Positions 38,803 to 38,899 of a stretch of DNA of 38,899 nt are shown piece after piece. The position numbers and the translations under genes were made by a program. The notes beneath the pieces were generated by a model. That model did no database searches. It saw only the letters and a program-made list of their open reading frames with translations, and was not told the DNA's origin. The number at the start of each line of letters is the position of its first letter. The stretch's first letter is position 1. The stretch spans positions 1-38,899 of the forward strand of contig JARIGV010000018.1 in NCBI GenBank assembly GCA_029288615.1, read 5' to 3'. This DNA is from Candidatus Tayloriibacteriota bacterium. Its GTDB lineage: Bacteria; Patescibacteriota; Minisyncoccia; Phycocordibacterales; CAIRYW01.

Positions 38803-38873
38803 AGCGGGGTAGAGCAGCAGTAGCTCGCAAGGCTCATAACCTTGAGGCCTGGGTGCAATTCCCAGCCCCGCAA
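38803..38873 (+). tRNA. Initiator tRNA-Met (CAU)
   Basis: AGCGGGG TA GAGC AGCAGTA GCTC G CAAGG CTCATAA CCTTG AGGC CTGGG TGCAATT CCCAG CCCCGCA A; unpaired 1:72 and A11:U24 are initiator features. Confidence 0.9.
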
Positions 38874-38899
38874 CAAGAAAACAAAAACACACCCGAAGG

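Overview
This 38.9 kb window looks like a chromosomal segment of a Patescibacteria/CPR (Parcubacteria-like) genome. The call rests on gene content, small intergenic gaps, lack of Shine-Dalgarno sites, a secretin-less type IV pilus locus and a Gly-rich/peptidoglycan-binding surface protein. Main content: smpB with tmRNA (minus strand), ftsH, tRNA-Ile(UAU), recG, a DsbB/thioredoxin-like pair, a MutY-like glycosylase without Fe-S cysteines, endonuclease V, a large cyanophycin-synthetase-like ATP-grasp protein, tRNA-Ser(GCU), comF, a ~12 kb type IV pilus cluster (pilM-N-O-P-B-response regulator-T-C, pilins, pilD, pseudopilins), ligA, a 1596 aa beta-propeller surface protein, gatC-gatA, a membrane protein with a His-rich linker and an RNxxAH (HEPN-like) motif, and an initiator tRNA-Met. 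Most interesting signals: (i) -10 boxes placed 6-9 nt before many ATGs, implying leaderless mRNAs; (ii) a dispersed intergenic repeat next to terminators of minus-strand genes/RNAs; (iii) a candidate membrane-anchored HEPN protein; (iv) tRNA-Ile with a genuine UAU anticodon and an initiator tRNA with a non-canonical T-loop/D-loop; (v) a long tmRNA tag ending in ATARA; (vi) an 18-bp palindrome over the promoter of the giant surface protein. No CRISPR array, transposase or prophage was seen. All assignments are by reading; no searches were run.
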